A stretch of DNA of 64,000 nucleotides from Pedobacter frigiditerrae (GTDB taxonomy: Bacteria > Bacteroidota > Bacteroidia > Sphingobacteriales > Sphingobacteriaceae). This document shows positions 33,580 to 42,102 of this stretch, piece by piece. Position numbers and translations under genes: made by a program. The notes under the pieces are model-generated. The model was not told the origin of the DNA and did not search any database. It was given only the letters and a program-made list of their open reading frames with translations. The stretch covers positions 806,001-870,000 of the forward strand of contig NZ_SJSK01000001.1 of assembly GCF_004331645.1 (NCBI RefSeq), read 5' to 3'. The first letter of the stretch is position 1. Every line of letters starts with the position of its first letter.

Positions 33580-34488
33580 ATGCAAAAGGAGGAAATATTT
33601 GATGTAATTATTGTTGGAGGTAGCTACGCAGGCTTAGCTGCAGGTATGGCTTTAGGTCGCTCTTTGCGTAAGGTGTTAATTATTGATAGCGGTAAGCCTT
33701 GCAACTGGCAAACGCCACATTCACATAACTTTTTAACAAGAGATGGAGAAACCCCTGCAAATTTAGCCGCAATTGCCAAGGCTCAGGTTTTGGCTTATCC
33801 AACGGTAAGATTTTTAGAAGGTATTGCAGATAATGCAGTAAAAACGGAAACTGGGTTTGAGATTAAAACCTCAAATCAACAGGTATTTGTTGCGAAAAAA
33901 TTGGTTATTACAACTGGAGTTAAAGATATTTTTCCAGCTATAAAAGGCTTTGCAGAATGTTGGGGGATTTCAGTTTTACATTGCCCTTATTGTCATGGCT
34001 ACGAGGTGAGAGGTGAAAAAACAGGTGTAATTGCGAATGGAGAAATTGGATTCGAATTTTCAAAACTAATTAGCAACTGGACCAAAGACCTTACTTTATT
34101 TACTAACGGAATAGCTGATATCGATTCAGTTAGTCAAGCTAAGCTACTTGCTAGAAACATCAACATTGTTCAAAAAGAAATAAAAGAAATTGTTCATGAA
34201 AAGGGATCGGTACAGCGTCTCAAATTTAGGGATGAAAGTACATTTGTGTTGGAAGCTATTTACGCTAGAGTTGGAATGGAGCACAATACAAAAATCATAA
34301 CAGATTTAAACATTCAATTAAATGAACAATGTTATGTTGATGTTAACAGCTTTAGACAAACAAATGTATATGGTGTTTACGCAGCTGGCGATTGTACTAC
34401 AATGATGAGATCGGTTTCAGATTCTGTAGCAGGAGGAAATATGGTTGGCGCAATGTTAAATAAGGAATTGGTAAATGAACAGTTTTAA
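33580..34488 (+). CDS. Thioredoxin reductase-like FAD oxidoreductase
   Basis: A 302-residue flavoprotein with FAD motif VGGSYAGLAAG near 13-23, redox-active CPYCHGYE near 133-140, and the C-terminal FAD motif VYAAGDCTT near 268. The usual NADPH motif GxGxxA after the CxxC is replaced by GVIANGEIGFEF. This places it with the thioredoxin reductase-like flavin disulfide family whose electron donor or acceptor is not NADPH/thioredoxin in some members. It probably interconverts a small dithiol and disulfide. It is monocistronic. Confidence 0.88.
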   Translation: MQKEEIFDVIIVGGSYAGLAAGMALGRSLRKVLIIDSGKPCNWQTPHSHNFLTRDGETPANLAAIAKAQVLAYPTVRFLEGIADNAVKTETGFEIKTSNQQVFVAKKLVITTGVKDIFPAIKGFAECWGISVLHCPYCHGYEVRGEKTGVIANGEIGFEFSKLISNWTKDLTLFTNGIADIDSVSQAKLLARNINIVQKEIKEIVHEKGSVQRLKFRDESTFVLEAIYARVGMEHNTKIITDLNIQLNEQCYVDVNSFRQTNVYGVYAAGDCTTMMRSVSDSVAGGNMVGAMLNKELVNEQF

Positions 34489-34521
34489 ATAGAAATTTCT
34501 TTTTTATAGTGTTCCATAAAA

Positions 34522-34542
34522 TCTTCGTTTCTTTGCGGTCAC
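34522..34542. repeat. Dispersed TTTGCGGT-type intergenic motif, copy 2
   Basis: In the reverse orientation this segment reads gaccgcaaagaaacgaag and matches the motif at 651-682 at 16 of 17 bases. It sits between the flavoprotein and nucleoid-associated protein genes. Confidence 0.5.
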
Positions 34543-34553
34543 ATTTTTAAAAT

Positions 34554-35609
34554 ATGATTACTTTTTCTCAAGCAACATTAGCCGAACTTTCTATACATAG
34601 AATTGGTAATAAACTTCAAGACGAATTTTATGTCCTTTCAGACCAATCTATGCATTTAGAAGACGAAATGCTGAAACAATTGTTGTTGCAATATTTCTTA
34701 TCACCGTATGAAAAAGTAAATGAAATTTATCGTTTCATGCACCCAAATAACGACCTTAATTTAAATGAGGTTTACCATTTTGCTGCAGAGATTTTTGCCA
34801 ATGGAGCAATTTTCCACGATAATACTAAAAAATTAGCCACCTATTTGTTCGAGATTTCTAATCACCCAAAAATAAAATCTGGTGAATTATACGTTGCCTA
34901 TTTCGAAAATGTACAAATTGAAGGTGACTTGCATGATGCCATCGGTATCTTCAAATCTGAAACTAAAGAAAGTTACTTAACGGTTTATCCAGAACAAGGT
35001 GGTTTTGGCTTAAAATACGAGCAAGAAGCCATTAATATCAACAAGCTAGATAAAGGTTGCCTAATCTTTAATACCGAAGCCATGGAAGGTTATAAAGTGG
35101 CAGTAATAGACCAAACTAACCGCAGTGCAGAAGCAGTTTATTGGAAAGACGAGTTTTTAAAGCTAAAAGTTCGTAATGATAATTACAGTCAAACCCAAAA
35201 TGTGTTAGGTGTTTACAAAAGCTTTGTAACCGAAAGACTAGATGAAGACTTCGAGATATCTAGAACAGATAAAATCGATTTGCTAAATAAATCAATGAAG
35301 TATTTTAAGGAAAAAGAAACCTTTGATATTGATGAGTTTGCAAACGAAGTTATCGCTAACAAAGAAGGAATAGAATCTTTCAAAAGCTACAAGAAGAACT
35401 ACGAAGAAGAATTTGATAGTCCAATTGCAGACAACTTTGATATTTCTGATGCCGCAGTAAAAAAACAGGCCAAAAACTATAAAAACATCTTAAAATTAGA
35501 TAAGAACTTCCACATCTATATTCATGGTAATAAAGATTTAATAGAAAAAGGTTTTGATGATGACCGCTCTATGAATTATTACAAGGTTTATTTTAGAGAC
35601 GAACAATAA
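34554..35609 (+). CDS. Nucleoid-associated protein, NdpA/YejK-like family
   Basis: A 351-residue cytoplasmic protein of the 37-kDa nucleoid-associated family (PF04245) in its Bacteroidota form: IHRIGNKLQDE at the start, DLHDAIGIFKSETKESYL near 130, GCLIFNTEAMEGYKVAVID near 165-183, and a C-terminal HIYIHGNKDLIEKGFDDDR. Proteobacterial YejK binds the nucleoid; the Bacteroidota forms are less studied. It is acidic and Lys-rich overall, without signal peptide. It is monocistronic. Confidence 0.88.
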   Translation: MITFSQATLAELSIHRIGNKLQDEFYVLSDQSMHLEDEMLKQLLLQYFLSPYEKVNEIYRFMHPNNDLNLNEVYHFAAEIFANGAIFHDNTKKLATYLFEISNHPKIKSGELYVAYFENVQIEGDLHDAIGIFKSETKESYLTVYPEQGGFGLKYEQEAININKLDKGCLIFNTEAMEGYKVAVIDQTNRSAEAVYWKDEFLKLKVRNDNYSQTQNVLGVYKSFVTERLDEDFEISRTDKIDLLNKSMKYFKEKETFDIDEFANEVIANKEGIESFKSYKKNYEEEFDSPIADNFDISDAAVKKQAKNYKNILKLDKNFHIYIHGNKDLIEKGFDDDRSMNYYKVYFRDEQ

Positions 35610-35941
35610 GAGTGGAGTTGTTAAGCTGTTTGATTTGTTAAGTTGTAGAATTGCATTTTTACAACTCAACGCTCAACAATGATTTTTCCTGCTTAAATTT
35701 GCATTAATGGGCATCCCACGTAAAATTCTTACCCGTAAAGATGAGATAACAGCCAAATTTTTTAGCTATTAGAGAAACATAGGATTTACTTAAAAAATAG
35801 AATATTAAGGAACATTTTTTCTTAATTCTTTAATGTTTAAACACTTTATTTGAAATTATAAACGTTAATTTAACGGTTTTGCTAACAGCTTTTCATTGAT
35901 GTAGTTGTATTTTAATTTTTAAACCATTAGTTTTAAAAATT
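35610..35941. other. 332-bp gap with a 21-codon gene remnant
   Basis: A weak hairpin (35641-35647 with 35660-35666) follows the NdpA-like gene. A TAAATTTG element (35694-35701) and a 21-codon reading frame (35707-35772) come next. The rest, to 35941, is very AT-rich leader of the MFS gene with no motif I trust. Confidence 0.5.
35707..35772 (+). pseudogene. Possible 5' remnant of a lost gene
   Basis: A 21-residue frame (MGIPRKILTRKDEITAKFFS plus Y) begins 5 bases after a TAAATTTG -7 element and stops early. The peptide looks like the start of a real soluble protein rather than random AT-rich DNA, and reminds me of the N-terminus of Bacteroidota AraC-type regulators, without certainty. It is either a remnant left by deletion or a genuine small peptide. 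Confidence 0.35.
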
Positions 35942-37471
35942 ATGAACCACGAAACTAAACCAAATAGCATCTTTAAAGTAATTGGTGCATCCTCCCTCGG
36001 AACCCTAATCGAATGGTATGATTTTTACATCTTCGGCAGTTTAGCCACCATTATTGGTGCACAGCTTTTTCCCGCAGATGCCGGTGCTTCTGCACTAATT
36101 AATACTTTGGCAATTTTTGCTGCGGGTTTTATTGTAAGGCCATTTGGCGCCTTGGTTTTTGGCAGACTGGGAGATTTAATTGGAAGAAAATATACCTTTC
36201 TTTTAACCTTGGTTTTAATGGGTGGTTCTACATTTCTAATTGGCTTAATACCTTCTTATTCTAGCATAGGTTATTTTGCTCCAATTTTGGTATTAATCTT
36301 ACGTTTAGTACAAGGTTTAGCATTAGGTGGAGAATATGGTGGAGCGGCAACTTATGTGGCAGAACATGCGCCAAAAGGCAAAAGAGGTTTTTTTACCAGT
36401 TGGATTCAAACTACAGCAACCTTAGGTTTATTCCTTTCATTGGGAATAATTGTGCTGTCAAAAAATATTATTGGAGCTGAGGCATTTGCAGATTGGGGTT
36501 GGAGAATTCCATTCTTGCTTTCTATTTTATTGGTAGGCGTATCTATTTACATCCGCTTAAAAATGCACGAGTCGCCAATGTTTACGAAGTTAAAAACAGA
36601 GGGAAATATTTCTAAAAATCCTTTGAAAGAGAGTTTCAGTAAAAAAGGAAACTTCAAAATGGTATTGTTAGCCTTGTTTGGTGCTACCATGGGGCAAGGT
36701 GTAATTTGGTATACAGGTCAATTTTATGCCCAATCATTTATAGAAAATACTTGTAAGATAGATTTTAACGATTCGAGATATATTTTACTTTGGGGAATTG
36801 CTTTTGCAACGCCTTTCTTTGTGGTATTTGGGGCTTGGAGTGATAAAGTTGGTCGAAAGTGGATCATGCTGACTGGAATGCTGCTTGGAATTATATTCTA
36901 TCGCCCAATTTATCAAATGTTTTTAGACAAGAGTGATGTAAGTAAAACTGAAGTATCGGCAATAGCATCTACGGCAGAACCTGTAATTACAAGAGTTCCT
37001 TTACATGATAAAGGAGATAGTTTGATAACCACCAGTACTAAAATAAGCTTGTTAAGTGGGGCATCTTACAGCAAAGTTTTGGTTGATACCGTGTATGCAG
37101 ATGCTAGCAAAACAATTGGCCATTCGAAAGAAATTTATAAAGATAAAATACTAGAAACATCAACTTTCTGGATTTTTGTAGGATTAGTTTTCTTCCAGAT
37201 TTTATTAGTTACAATGGTTTATGGACCAATTGCAGCTTTCTTGGTAGAGCTTTTCCCAACAAAAATTAGATATACCTCAATGTCTCTTCCTTACCATGTG
37301 GGTAATGGTGTTTTTGGAGGTCTGGTGCCCTTTGTAGCAACCTTAATTGCGAGTTTTGCAGGTTCAACACCACTTTCTGGTTTATGGTATCCTATCGGGA
37401 TTGCTGCACTAAGTTTTATCATTGGAGCTGTATATTTATCAAATAAAAAAGACGAAACTATTAACGATTAA
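35942..37471 (+). CDS. MFS transporter, metabolite:H+ symporter (MHS) type
   Basis: A 509-residue, 12-helix transporter with the MHS opening ASSLGTLIEWYDFYIFG near 15-31, the loop 2-3 motif GRLGDLIGRKYT near 75-86, RLVQGLALGGEYGGAATYVAEHAPKGKRG near 123-151, and a second GRKWI loop near 303. A polar insertion of about 75 residues (about 328-402) interrupts the C-terminal half between membrane helices. The substrate is probably a carboxylate or osmolyte; family members include ProP and KgtP. A small membrane protein gene follows 4 bases later. Confidence 0.9.
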   Translation: MNHETKPNSIFKVIGASSLGTLIEWYDFYIFGSLATIIGAQLFPADAGASALINTLAIFAAGFIVRPFGALVFGRLGDLIGRKYTFLLTLVLMGGSTFLIGLIPSYSSIGYFAPILVLILRLVQGLALGGEYGGAATYVAEHAPKGKRGFFTSWIQTTATLGLFLSLGIIVLSKNIIGAEAFADWGWRIPFLLSILLVGVSIYIRLKMHESPMFTKLKTEGNISKNPLKESFSKKGNFKMVLLALFGATMGQGVIWYTGQFYAQSFIENTCKIDFNDSRYILLWGIAFATPFFVVFGAWSDKVGRKWIMLTGMLLGIIFYRPIYQMFLDKSDVSKTEVSAIASTAEPVITRVPLHDKGDSLITTSTKISLLSGASYSKVLVDTVYADASKTIGHSKEIYKDKILETSTFWIFVGLVFFQILLVTMVYGPIAAFLVELFPTKIRYTSMSLPYHVGNGVFGGLVPFVATLIASFAGSTPLSGLWYPIGIAALSFIIGAVYLSNKKDETIND

Positions 37472-37475
37472 GGAT

Positions 37476-37727
37476 ATGAAATCAATAAAAAAAATATTAG
37501 GGTTAATATGGATTATTCTTGGTCCTGCAGCTATGGTTTTTATGTCATGGCAAGCTTGGGATAAAATTAGCAAAGCTGAAGCTGGAGTTGCGCAAACTAA
37601 CACCGCATTGCAATGGGGGATTATTTTGTTAATCTTTATTCCAATAGCAATTGGCTTAGTTATTTTCGGCAAATATGCCTTAGCCGGCGAGTATGAAAAG
37701 TTACCAGGGAGCTCAGAGGAGATATAA
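37476..37727 (+). CDS. DUF6814-like small membrane protein, MFS partner
   Basis: An 83-residue protein with two membrane segments at about 6-25 and 44-65. Start 37476 gives MKSIKKILGLIWIILGPAA and lies 4 bases after the MFS stop; the in-frame 37422 start overlaps the MFS gene and is unlikely. I recognise the family as small proteins encoded next to MHS-type transporters in Bacteroidota, so an accessory subunit role is plausible. A 23-bp terminator follows. Confidence 0.75.
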   Translation: MKSIKKILGLIWIILGPAAMVFMSWQAWDKISKAEAGVAQTNTALQWGIILLIFIPIAIGLVIFGKYALAGEYEKLPGSSEEI

Positions 37728-37740
37728 CTTTAACATATAT

Positions 37741-37792
37741 GCCTAATAACAAAAGGAAGCTTTCGTTAGAAAGCTTCCTTTTGTTATTAGGC
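37741..37792. terminator. Perfect 23-bp bidirectional hairpin terminator
   Basis: The arms 37741-37763 and 37770-37792 are exact complements with a 6-nt loop. It lies between the convergent DUF6814-like and bestrophin genes and is the longest perfect hairpin in the window. Confidence 0.88.
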
Positions 37793-37820
37793 AAACCTAA
37801 AATATTAGATGGACAATTAC

Positions 37821-38708
37821 TTACAAGATATACTCGTTATTAATTGGTTTGATTGGTTCTGGAATATCTTCTTCACGCAGCATTTGTAACAGGTTAATCT
37901 CTATTGTTCTACAGATATGATTAAGTGGTAAACCAGATGATTTGTTGTCGAATGGATTAACTAATCTCATCCCATTTATTTGGGTAGAAACAAAAACAAA
38001 GCCTATTAGCCAGCCCATAAAAATACTCCAATAACCCATATCCTGACTAATTACTAAGGTAAAGGTTACCACAAATAGCCATATAAAAACTTTAGTTAAA
38101 TAACTATATGTAGTTGGAAATATAGTGTTTTTAATACGTTCACACCCACCCATACTATCAGTTAATTTTACCAACATTTCGTTGATTTCCATAAACTTAA
38201 ACCCGTCAATTTTATTCTCTTTATATAACCTTTGCAATTCCATTGCCTGTATGTTTAAGATAGCATTATGCTTATTGCTATGTCTTTCTACATCTTGCTT
38301 ATCGAATTCAGTTAAGTACTTGGTATAAATTTCATCTACTGTGCTACGAAGGTTAGCTTTTAAAGCATAAATGAAAGAAATATGCCTGCAAACCATTCTA
38401 TTGGCAGTTTCTTGATCCTCAACAAAGTTGATTAAATTTCTAGCTAAACTTCTTGAATCATTAACTATTGCTCCCCAAATTTTACGAGCTTCCCACCACC
38501 TATCATAAGCCTGGTTGTTATTAAAGCCAATAAAAAATGCAATTGCTGTACCCAATACCGTTGGTATAATGGCAGAGATTTGAAAGTGATGTGCAATTAA
38601 ATATTCTCTTACAAAATATGCTGCTGTACAAGAAATAATCATTATTAAATCGACTTTCCACGTATCAATTAATACTCTACTGAGCCTAATATTTTGTACA
38701 ATAAGCAT
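37821..38708 (-). CDS. Bestrophin-like (YneE family) membrane protein
   Basis: A 295-residue protein of the bacterial bestrophin family (PF01062/UPF0187). It has membrane helices near 20-40, 44-62, 205-225 and 229-248, and the conserved FFIGFNNNQAYDRWWEARKIWG near 57-78. Bacterial homologues form pentameric cation channels. It lies 20 bases downstream of the rRNA methyltransferase gene and is probably co-transcribed with it. Confidence 0.9.
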   Translation of the reverse strand: MLIVQNIRLSRVLIDTWKVDLIMIISCTAAYFVREYLIAHHFQISAIIPTVLGTAIAFFIGFNNNQAYDRWWEARKIWGAIVNDSRSLARNLINFVEDQETANRMVCRHISFIYALKANLRSTVDEIYTKYLTEFDKQDVERHSNKHNAILNIQAMELQRLYKENKIDGFKFMEINEMLVKLTDSMGGCERIKNTIFPTTYSYLTKVFIWLFVVTFTLVISQDMGYWSIFMGWLIGFVFVSTQINGMRLVNPFDNKSSGLPLNHICRTIEINLLQMLREEDIPEPIKPINNEYIL

Positions 38709-38728
38709 AATTTGTTCTTAGCTATTTT

Positions 38729-39916
38729 TTATAAAACTCGAATTAATAATCCTTTTAAATATTCGCCTTCTGGGAAAGATAAACGTATAGGATGGTCTTC
38801 TGGTTGTGAAAATTGTCTAATTATTTGAACTTCCTTTCCTGCATCTAATGCGGCCCAAGCCAAAATTTGTTTAAAGGTTTCAATATCTACTGCGCCGGAA
38901 CAAGAAAAAGTAGCCAATAAACCACCGCTTTCAAGCAATAATAACCCTAAACGATTTAGGTCTTTATAAGCCCGAGCAGCCCTATCTAAAGCAGAACGAG
39001 ATGGCGCATATTTAGGCGGGTCTAGCACAACTATATCGAACTTTTTTCCCTCTTCTTTGAAAGCTCTTAATTGCTTGTTTACATCAGATTGGATAGCGAT
39101 ATGGTTTTCCGAATCAAATTTGTTTAACGCTATATTTTGCTTCAAAGTTTCAATTGCTAATGCAGAGCTGTCAACACTAGTTACTGCAGTAGCGCCGTTT
39201 TTAAAAGCATTTAAACTAAATCCGCCACTGTAACTAAAACAATCTAATACAGTTTTGCCTTCTGCATAATCTGCTAAAAGTTTGCGATTGTCACGTTGGT
39301 CGCAGTAAAAGCCAGATTTTTGCCCTTCGGCGATATTGATATGGTAAGTAATTCCGTTTTCCTTAACAGCGATGAAAGTTGCTGGAGCCTCTCCCCAAAG
39401 CAGGCCATTTTCTGCAGTAATTCCTTCATGTGTACGAGCGGTTGCATCGCTCCTGTCAAAAATCCCTTTTGGTTGTAGGGCTTTAACTAATAAATCGATA
39501 ATAATCGGTTTTGCCTTTTCAATGCCCGAACTTAAAATCTGGACTGATAAAAAGTCATCGTATTTATCTACAATTAAGCCAGGTAAAAAATCTGCCTCAC
39601 TAAAAATTAAACGATAGGTATTGGTGTTTTTATTTTTTAGAAGATGAGCTCTTGAGGTAATGGCTTGATTAATCTTTAGTGTATACCAAGTTTCATCAAT
39701 TATTTGATTTTCATCCCATTCTAATAAACGAACGGCAACACGAGATTGACTATTGAAATAACCGTAAGCTAAAAAATCATTATTCGCACTGCAAACTTTA
39801 ACTACATCTCCGTTTTCAGGGCTTCCTTTAATCTTTTCTAGCGCACCAGAAAACACCCAAGGATGACGTTGTAAAACTGCTTTTTCTTTTCCTTTTTTTA
39901 ACTTAATCTCTACCAT
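38729..39916 (-). CDS. RlmI-like class I SAM-dependent 23S rRNA methyltransferase
   Basis: A 395-residue protein with an N-terminal PUA domain (KKGKEKAVLQRHPWVFSGAL near 6-25), SAM motif LDCFSYSGGFSLNAFK near 219-234, and the catalytic-loop motif VVLDPPKYAPSR near 293-304. RlmI methylates C1962 of 23S rRNA at carbon 5; the close paralogue group makes the exact position uncertain. It is followed by bestrophin. A TAACTTTG -7 element lies 4 bases before the start. Confidence 0.88.
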   Translation of the reverse strand: MVEIKLKKGKEKAVLQRHPWVFSGALEKIKGSPENGDVVKVCSANNDFLAYGYFNSQSRVAVRLLEWDENQIIDETWYTLKINQAITSRAHLLKNKNTNTYRLIFSEADFLPGLIVDKYDDFLSVQILSSGIEKAKPIIIDLLVKALQPKGIFDRSDATARTHEGITAENGLLWGEAPATFIAVKENGITYHINIAEGQKSGFYCDQRDNRKLLADYAEGKTVLDCFSYSGGFSLNAFKNGATAVTSVDSSALAIETLKQNIALNKFDSENHIAIQSDVNKQLRAFKEEGKKFDIVVLDPPKYAPSRSALDRAARAYKDLNRLGLLLLESGGLLATFSCSGAVDIETFKQILAWAALDAGKEVQIIRQFSQPEDHPIRLSFPEGEYLKGLLIRVL

Positions 39917-39920
39917 TGTG

Positions 39921-39928
39921 CAAAGTTA
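39921..39928 (-). promoter_or_regulatory. TAnnTTTG -7 element of the rRNA methyltransferase gene
   Basis: The minus strand reads TAACTTTG and ends 4 bases before the ATG at 39916, so transcription would start on or next to the start codon (leaderless). Confidence 0.45.
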
Positions 39929-39930
39929 AG

Positions 39931-39959
39931 AAAAGTTGTGAGTTCCAAGTTGTGAGTTA
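39931..39959. repeat. Short direct repeat AGTTGTGAGTT
   Basis: The 11-mer agttgtgagtt occurs twice, separated by cca, upstream of the rRNA methyltransferase gene. It is a minor direct repeat with no assigned role. Confidence 0.5.
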
Positions 39960-40003
39960 TGGGACCTATTCAATACAAAAATTAGTATTAATAACTATTA
40001 TTG

Positions 40004-40027
40004 TCCTTCGTGCCTTTGTGGTTAAAT
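40004..40027. repeat. Dispersed CTTTGTGGTTAA-type intergenic motif, copy 3
   Basis: It reads ccttcgtgcctttgtggtta. In reverse complement it aligns with the ACCGCAAAG motif at 651-682 and the one at 34522-34542. I have seen this sequence type in intergenic DNA of many unrelated bacteria. Confidence 0.5.
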
Positions 40028-40041
40028 AGTATTTTTACCAA

Positions 40042-40377
40042 ATGGAAGAAATTACTTGGAGCGATTTTGAAAAAGTAGAACTAAGAGTAGGAACAATACT
40101 TGAAACATTCGATTTTCCTGAAGCCAGAAGGCCAGCCTATAAAGTAAAGGTTGATTTTGGTGAGTTTGGAATAAAAATGAGCAGTGCGCAAATCACTAAA
40201 CATTACGGCAAGGAAGAATTAATAGGAAAACAAATTGTTGGGGTAATCAACTTCCCTAAAAAGCAAATTGGTAAATTTATGAGTGAATTTTTGGTTACAG
40301 GTTTAGCAGATGAAAATGGCGATATTGTTTTAATGTCAGTTGATAAAAAAGTGCCAAATGGAAGCAAACTCATATAA
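40042..40377 (+). CDS. csaA: CsaA-type tRNA-binding protein
   Basis: A 111-residue OB-fold protein that equals the C-terminal tRNA-binding domain of methionyl-tRNA synthetase. VELRVGTILETFDFPEARRPAYKVKVDFG at about 12-40 and QIVGVINFPKKQIGKFMSEFLVTG near 70-93 match CsaA. It binds tRNA as a homodimer and has been described as a chaperone-like export factor. It lies 31 bases before tadA, so the two tRNA-related genes are probably one operon. Confidence 0.94.
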   Translation: MEEITWSDFEKVELRVGTILETFDFPEARRPAYKVKVDFGEFGIKMSSAQITKHYGKEELIGKQIVGVINFPKKQIGKFMSEFLVTGLADENGDIVLMSVDKKVPNGSKLI

Positions 40378-40408
40378 CAGTTAACCAATTTAATCAATTA
40401 ACCATTTT

Positions 40409-40888
40409 ATGAGTTATTATAATTTCGAAGAGAAAGAAAATCTAACAGGTGCTGATGAGCATTTTATGAAGCTTGCTTTAAACGAGGCAAAAAAGGCATT
40501 TGACAATGATGAAATTCCAATTGGCGCAATTGTAGTATGTCAGGGTAAGATTATTGGTCGTGGTTATAATTTAACAGAACAATTAAATGATGTAACCGCT
40601 CACGCAGAAATGCAAGCTTTTACAGCTGCGGCACAAACATTAGGTGGCAAGTACCTTAAAGATTGTACTTTATATGTAACCATTGAGCCCTGTGTAATGT
40701 GTGCTGGAGCTAGTTTTTGGATGCAAATTTCGAGAATTGTTTATGGTGCGAATGAAGAGAAGCGAGGGTTTACTAGAATAAATCAAAACCTTTTGCACCC
40801 AAAAACAGTTTTAAAAGGTGGTGTTTTAGCCGAAGAATGTGGTAGGTTAATGACTACGTTTTTTCAAAATAAACGCAAAGAAATTTGA
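40409..40888 (+). CDS. tadA: tRNA-specific adenosine deaminase-type nucleoside deaminase
   Basis: A 159-residue zinc deaminase with the active site HAEMQAF near 71-77 (catalytic Glu) and the ligand pair PCVMC near 99-103, plus the C-terminal helix region. TadA converts A34 to inosine in tRNA-Arg(ACG); guanine deaminases look similar, so the substrate assignment is probable rather than proven. The csaA neighbour supports the tRNA role. Confidence 0.88.
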   Translation: MSYYNFEEKENLTGADEHFMKLALNEAKKAFDNDEIPIGAIVVCQGKIIGRGYNLTEQLNDVTAHAEMQAFTAAAQTLGGKYLKDCTLYVTIEPCVMCAGASFWMQISRIVYGANEEKRGFTRINQNLLHPKTVLKGGVLAEECGRLMTTFFQNKRKEI

Positions 40889-40921
40889 CAAATAAAGGTG
40901 TAAAACTTAACCTTTGAAGAT

Positions 40922-40929
40922 TATATTTG
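40922..40929 (+). promoter_or_regulatory. TAnnTTTG -7 element of the superoxide dismutase gene
   Basis: TATATTTG lies 36 bases before the start codon at 40966. The -33 region is not clearly recognisable. Confidence 0.5.
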
Positions 40930-40965
40930 TACATTAACATTTTAAAAACTTAAATAATAAAAATT

Positions 40966-41574
40966 ATGGCTTTTGAATTACCTGCGTTGGCATACGCAAC
41001 AGACGCATTAGAACCACATATCGATAAGTTGACTATGGAAATTCACCATGGTAAACACCATCAAGCTTATGTTACCAACTTAAATAAAGCTTTAGAAGGT
41101 AAGCCTGAGGCAAGTTCAAGCATCGAAGAAATTGTTAAAAATATTTCAAAATTTCCTGCTGCAGTTCGTAATAATGGAGGTGGACACTTTAATCACTCAT
41201 TATTCTGGACAGTTTTAGGCCCAAATAAAGGTGGTGAGCCAACTGGCGATTTAGCAAAAGCAATTAATGAAACTTTTGGTTCTTTTGCAGACTTTAAAAC
41301 TAAAATTCAGGATGCTGGCGCAACTCGTTTTGGTTCTGGTTGGGCTTGGCTTTCTGTAGGTGCAGATAAAAAATTAGTTATCTCATCAACTCCAAACCAA
41401 GATAATCCATTAATGGATGTTGCAGAGGTAAAAGGAACGCCAATTTTTGGTGTTGATGTTTGGGAGCACGCTTATTATTTAAAATATCAAAACCAACGCC
41501 CAGCTTATTTAGCTGCAATTTGGAATGTTGTGAATTGGGATGCAGTAGCAGAGCGCTACAAAAAAGCATTGTAA
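40966..41574 (+). CDS. sodA: Superoxide dismutase, Mn/Fe family
   Basis: A 202-residue cytoplasmic dismutase of the Fe/Mn family that removes superoxide. Metal ligands are visible: H in [12 protein letters not shown] near 27, H in NHSLFW near 81, and D and H in DVWEHAYY near 164-168. The sequence has GGGHFNH in the middle and NQDNP near 145, the arrangement usual for Mn-type rather than Fe-type enzymes, so Mn or cambialistic use is likely. It is monocistronic with its own terminator. The oxyR-like gene lies 1.6 kb further on. Confidence 0.95.
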   Translation: MAFELPALAYATDALEPHIDKLTMEIHHGKHHQAYVTNLNKALEGKPEASSSIEEIVKNISKFPAAVRNNGGGHFNHSLFWTVLGPNKGGEPTGDLAKAINETFGSFADFKTKIQDAGATRFGSGWAWLSVGADKKLVISSTPNQDNPLMDVAEVKGTPIFGVDVWEHAYYLKYQNQRPAYLAAIWNVVNWDAVAERYKKAL

Positions 41575-41595
41575 TAAGCAAGAAGCTAATATTTT

Positions 41596-41625
41596 AAGGC
41601 TTGTGAAGAGAAATTCACAAGCCTT
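41596..41625 (+). terminator. Rho-independent terminator
   Basis: The arms 41596-41607 and 41614-41625 are perfect 12-bp complements around a 6-nt loop, followed by a T run. It ends the superoxide dismutase gene. Confidence 0.9.
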
Positions 41626-41645
41626 ATTTTTTTCGATTTATTTCT

Positions 41646-41653
41646 TAAATTTG
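41646..41653 (+). promoter_or_regulatory. TAnnTTTG -7 element 4 bases before a start codon
   Basis: TAAATTTG ends 4 bases before the ATG at 41658, implying a leaderless transcript for the small exported protein. Confidence 0.45.
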
Positions 41654-41657
41654 TGCC

Positions 41658-42098
41658 ATGAGAAGACTGATTTTAATTACGATGTTGATGTTTAGTGGCT
41701 TTTTTTCTAGTTGGGCTCAGAAAATCCCTACAGCAGAAGAACTTGCGAAGAAGAATATAGAAGAGATGGATAAGAGATTAAAATTAACGCCAACTCAAAG
41801 AGGCGTAATCTATAATTATGTTTTTAATCTCTCTAAGGAGCAGTTGGCGCTGTACAAAAAGCAACAAGCGGGTACCTTTAGACCAGAAGATGAGACTAAC
41901 TTTTTCAAGCTGAACAACGAAACAAATAACAATATTAAAAGCCTTTTAAAGCCTGAACAGGTAATAGAGTACAATAAACTTACCGAAGAGCGGCTAAGTG
42001 GTGTTGACCCAAATAAGAAGAAGAAAAAGTTGAAAAAGGGTGAAGAAGAAGAAAAAGTGGTTGGTATCGAAGGTTTGAAGTCTGTAGGAAATAATTAA
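41658..42098 (+). CDS. Small exported protein, unknown function
   Basis: A 146-residue protein with a signal peptide (RRLILITMLMFSGFFSSW, cleavage after WAQ near 21) and a helical, charged mature part (KRLKLTPTQRGVIYNYVFNLSKEQL) that resembles Spy-like or other LTxxQ stress proteins only loosely. The C-terminus is Lys/Glu-rich (KKKKKLKKGEEEE). It is followed after 4 bases by the frameshifted gene at 42103. I do not recognise a specific family. Confidence 0.7.
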   Translation: MRRLILITMLMFSGFFSSWAQKIPTAEELAKKNIEEMDKRLKLTPTQRGVIYNYVFNLSKEQLALYKKQQAGTFRPEDETNFFKLNNETNNNIKSLLKPEQVIEYNKLTEERLSGVDPNKKKKKLKKGEEEEKVVGIEGLKSVGNN

Positions 42099-42102
42099 AT
42101 GT

